Source: Nannobrachium achirus (taxonomy: Eukaryota > Chordata > Actinopteri > Myctophiformes > Myctophidae). From it: a stretch of DNA of 64,000 bases. The notes beneath the pieces are model-generated. The model had not been told where the DNA came from, did no database searches, and saw only the letters and a list, made by a program, of their open reading frames with translations. Of the stretch, positions 62,901 to 64,000 are shown in pieces. The number at the start of each line of letters is the position of its first letter. Position 1 is the first letter of the stretch. Location of the stretch: NCBI GenBank assembly GCA_963921795.1, contig OY997653.1:25355773-25419772 (forward strand), given 5' to 3'. Position numbers and translations under genes: made by a program.

Positions 62901-63526
62901 TGCAAATCTTTGAATATATGTATTTTCAAAGCGAACATTTGTAACTCAAATTTTGCTTCTGGGGGGTCCCTGGAACGAAATATTTTGAGATGGAGGTCCG
63001 TGGCCAAATACATATCATTTTGGGGGTCCTTCACATGAAAAGGTTTGAGAACCACTGACATAGTAGTCTCTCAAGAACAGACCAACTGAGCTCCAGTTAA
63101 GTGAAAAGGACCTTTTCTTTGACGATGGCCGGCCAGATTGCTGACACAGAAACATAGGTTTTTAAAAAAAATCTTAGAAGGATTCAAAAGACACTTATAG
63201 AATCGGGTCAAAATTCAAATTTTCACGATTTTTCAAAAATAGCAGAACTAGCTTGTATATCTGCTATTTTTCACTGGTTAAAGCATTCAATAATTCTAGG
63301 CCTAAATGGGCTAAACTGAGTAGTTAGAAGTAGAAAATGGAAAGCCCTTCTTGTGAAATGGCAGTAGAAGAAAAGAAAACTAATCCCCTCTTCCTCCGTC
63401 TCTGCTCCAGGTATTGATGAAGATGACCTGGGCTCAGACGAGCCTGCCTCTGCTGCCCCCGTGATGGAGGACATGCCCCTTCTGGAAGGGGACGACGACG
63501 CGTCCAGGATGGAGGAGGTCGATTAG
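53968..63526 (+). CDS. hsp90aa1.2: Heat shock protein HSP 90-alpha, second tandem copy, 10 coding exons
   Basis: Cytosolic Hsp90 chaperone, paralogue of the upstream gene with every coding intron in the same place and phase. Coding exons are 53968-54117, 54392-54761, 54987-55120, 55443-55784, 56661-56826, 57984-58174, 59751-59898, 61065-61333, 61910-62243 and 63411-63526, giving 739 aa. The N-terminus [19 protein letters not shown] resembles constitutive vertebrate Hsp90-alpha. ATPase residues E43 and N47 and the [12 protein letters not shown] motif are present; the C-terminus is MEEVD. The charged linker is 10 residues longer than in copy 1 and contains an alternating His/Asp stretch ([12 protein letters not shown]) followed by a Lys run. 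Large parts of exons 2, 3, 6 and 7 are nearly identical in DNA to copy 1, while neighbouring parts differ strongly. The exon-7 donor lies in a tandem array. Confidence 0.93.
55836..56261. mobile_element. hAT-like MITE, 426 bp, perfect target duplication
   Basis: The ends are TAGGGCTGTCAC and GTGACAGCCCTA, with GTGGATGG on both sides (55828-55835 and 56262-56269). The same intron of the upstream Hsp90 gene has the uninterrupted sequence (TGTGTGGATGGCTCATGTCT near 44417). It carries an intact 59-nt palindrome (55979-56037). It is in intron 5 of hsp90aa1.2. Confidence 0.95.
55967..56049. mobile_element. Intact 59-nt TA palindrome with palindromic flanks
   Basis: The core is 55979-56037 between TA dinucleotides. 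The arms are GCAGATCTACAAGCTCACA and TGTGAGCTTGTAGATCGGC, and the inner ACGCGTCG/CGACGCGT also pairs. Outside, GTGGAAATA and TATTTCCAC continue. Confidence 0.85.
56866..57552. mobile_element. CpG-rich MITE with TTAA ends, hsp90aa1.2 intron 6
   Basis: It runs from TTAACCCTTTTTGTGCC to GTATGAGTTAA; the inner TGCCTATCCCGAA motif occurs twice (about 56879 and 57113). The interior is CpG-rich. The open frame 57201-57428 lies wholly inside and has no recognisable protein signature. A poly-G run of about 22 lies downstream at 57669-57690. Confidence 0.5.
58157..58350 (+). repeat. Tandem array of hsp90aa1.2 exon-7 end plus 5' splice site
   Basis: AATATCAAG|GTAAT occurs five times, with GT at 58175 (the real donor), 58218, 58262, 58304 and 58348, every 42-44 bp. 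Two unit types alternate (GTAATAAAG and GTAATTAAA), so an 86-bp unit was duplicated over a 43-bp one. Confidence 0.9.
58895..58963. mobile_element. Small palindrome variant with matched arm changes
   Basis: ACAAGCTCTCAATGCG and CGCACTGAGAGCTTGT form the arms. The usual GCTCACA/TGTGAGC is here GCTCTCA/TGAGAGC, changed on both sides. It is in hsp90aa1.2 intron 7. Confidence 0.65.
59230..59659. mobile_element. hAT-like MITE, 430 bp, perfect target duplication
   Basis: The ends are TAGGGCTGTCAC and GTGACAGCCCTA, with TTAGGACT on both sides (59222-59229 and 59660-59667). It lies in opposite orientation to the 55836 copy. It carries a 59-nt palindrome (59462-59520) whose outer flanks ATAGTGGAAA and TTTCCACTAT also pair. 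It is in intron 7 of hsp90aa1.2. Confidence 0.95.
60020..60322. mobile_element. MITE with AGCCCTATTCACG ends, second copy
   Basis: The same ends and interior as 7390-7707, flanked by AATT (60016-60019 and 60323-60326). A duplicate of the flank without the element (GTGATAATTGCGG, about 60933-60945) shows the empty site. It is in intron 8 of hsp90aa1.2. Confidence 0.88.
60376..60932. mobile_element. MITE with CAGGGTTCCCAC ends, second copy
   Basis: It closely matches 33634-34165. The contained palindrome is 60594-60651 (58 nt) with flanks ATTGTGAAAA and TTTTCACAAT. About 45 bases containing TGTTGTATAATTATTGC occur on both sides (about 60347-60375 and 60952-60980). Confidence 0.8.
61371..61493. 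mobile_element. hAT/Charlie-like MITE, 123 bp, perfect 8-bp duplication
   Basis: CAGTGGTTCTCCACCTGTGG at the left and GGTTGAGAACCACTG at the right are inverted ends. TTGTGAGT flanks both sides (61363-61370 and 61494-61501). It lies 37 bases after the exon-9 donor of hsp90aa1.2. A worn palindrome copy lies at about 61545-61585. Confidence 0.92.
62279..62422. mobile_element. 144-bp MITE with perfect 31-bp inverted repeats and 9-bp duplication
   Basis: The arms 62280-62310 and 62392-62422 are exact complements (left arm starts GGGAGAGTGTTTTCTGCTGG). CTTTTTTGT flanks both ends (62270-62278 and 62423-62431). The 81-nt spacer includes three CTAACC-type units. The perfect arms and duplication suggest a recent insertion. 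It is in intron 10 of hsp90aa1.2. Confidence 0.85.
62775..63310. mobile_element. Inverted-repeat element with a small palindrome near each end
   Basis: TTTAGGCCTAGAATTATTGA at the left and its complement near 63290-63306 are opposed ends. An intact 59-nt palindrome is at 62815-62873 and a shortened one at 63240-63267. It is an inverted relative of 4900-5400 and 46640-47190. It is in intron 10 of hsp90aa1.2. Confidence 0.75.
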
Positions 63527-63933
63527 TTTGACCCCCCCCCCCCCCTGCTGTTTGTTCCTACCCGCTAGCGTCAGGGTAATAGTGTTATACAAAATGACAT
63601 TTTGATGTACCTGGAATGTCCCTCTGAGCTACTAAAGACCCCCATAGCATCCACACACTGTTGAATAACAATCATTCCCTAGGAAGGTCTGTTAGATTTC
63701 TATTTGTATTTTCGGTTCACTTTCATTCCTTGAGATGTTGGGGAATTTTTTGTTTTTATTTTTTCATAAAAAAAAAAAGAAATGTTCTTTTACTTGTTTT
63801 GTATGCTGAGTTGCTTTCAAAGCATTCTTTTTTTGTTGTTATTTATTGACATTCCAGCATTTGTTTGCGTGGTCTAACACTGTAAATATTCTGAAAATAA
63901 TTGATACTGTTATTTGAAATGGTGGGACCCAGA

Positions 63934-63939
63934 AATAAA
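63934..63939 (+). promoter_or_regulatory. hsp90aa1.2: Polyadenylation signal for hsp90aa1.2
   Basis: AATAAA lies about 410 bases after the stop codon, followed by TTGTTCATGGTTTGTG. A (GATA)n run starts at about 63984 and reaches the window end. Confidence 0.75.
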
Positions 63940-64000
63940 GGTTTTACCATGTTTAACACCAGTCATGCCTTGTTCATGGTTTGTGATAGATAGATAGATA

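Overview
The window looks like teleost fish genomic DNA. Genes are split by short-to-medium introns, long (CA)n/(GT)n arrays are abundant, and small DNA transposons (MITEs) are dense. Five multi-exon protein-coding genes were found, all on the + strand. I rebuilt them exon by exon from splice sites and unbroken reading frames: klf11 (969-9739, 586 aa), rrm2 (15930-21032, 387 aa), a tandem-repeat galectin of galectin-8 type (22859-32003, 314 aa), and two tandem cytosolic Hsp90-alpha genes, hsp90aa1.1-like (41810-49096, 724 aa) and hsp90aa1.2-like (53968-63526, 739 aa). The klf11-rrm2 pairing matches the KLF11/RRM2 neighbourhood of other vertebrates.

Layout: 1-970 holds a microsatellite and the CpG/CCAAT-rich klf11 promoter. 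klf11 follows, with a 3'UTR that ends near 11300 and contains three perfect 45-bp repeats. 11330-15600 is gene-poor but holds an orphan CpG/CRE promoter-like segment near 12060-12330. rrm2 has an NF-Y/CHR cell-cycle promoter and four copies of a box C/D-like structured RNA, one in each of four introns. The galectin gene follows. 32690-40640 is repeat-rich intergenic DNA. The two Hsp90 genes each have their own heat-shock-element promoter and 5' noncoding exon.

The most unusual observations are these. (1) Intron 3 of klf11 is, to the base, a hAT-like MITE plus one copy of its target-site duplication. The duplication supplies the acceptor and the last exon bases, so this looks like an intron created by a DNA transposon; a second MITE is nested inside it. 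(2) About thirty copies or fragments of a small TA-flanked palindrome, exactly 59 nt in six intact copies, are scattered through introns and intergenic DNA. At several loci the palindrome continues outward into flanking DNA whose sequence differs from locus to locus. (3) The rrm2 intronic RNA family carries C and D boxes, a terminal stem and compensatory changes. (4) In three different genes the exon 3' end plus its 5' splice site is duplicated, up to 12 times in the galectin. (5) The two Hsp90 genes are mosaics of near-identical and divergent blocks, as expected from gene conversion.

No rRNA, tRNA gene, CRISPR array or autonomous transposase gene was recognised. Gene names rest on recognising the protein sequences; no database search was run.
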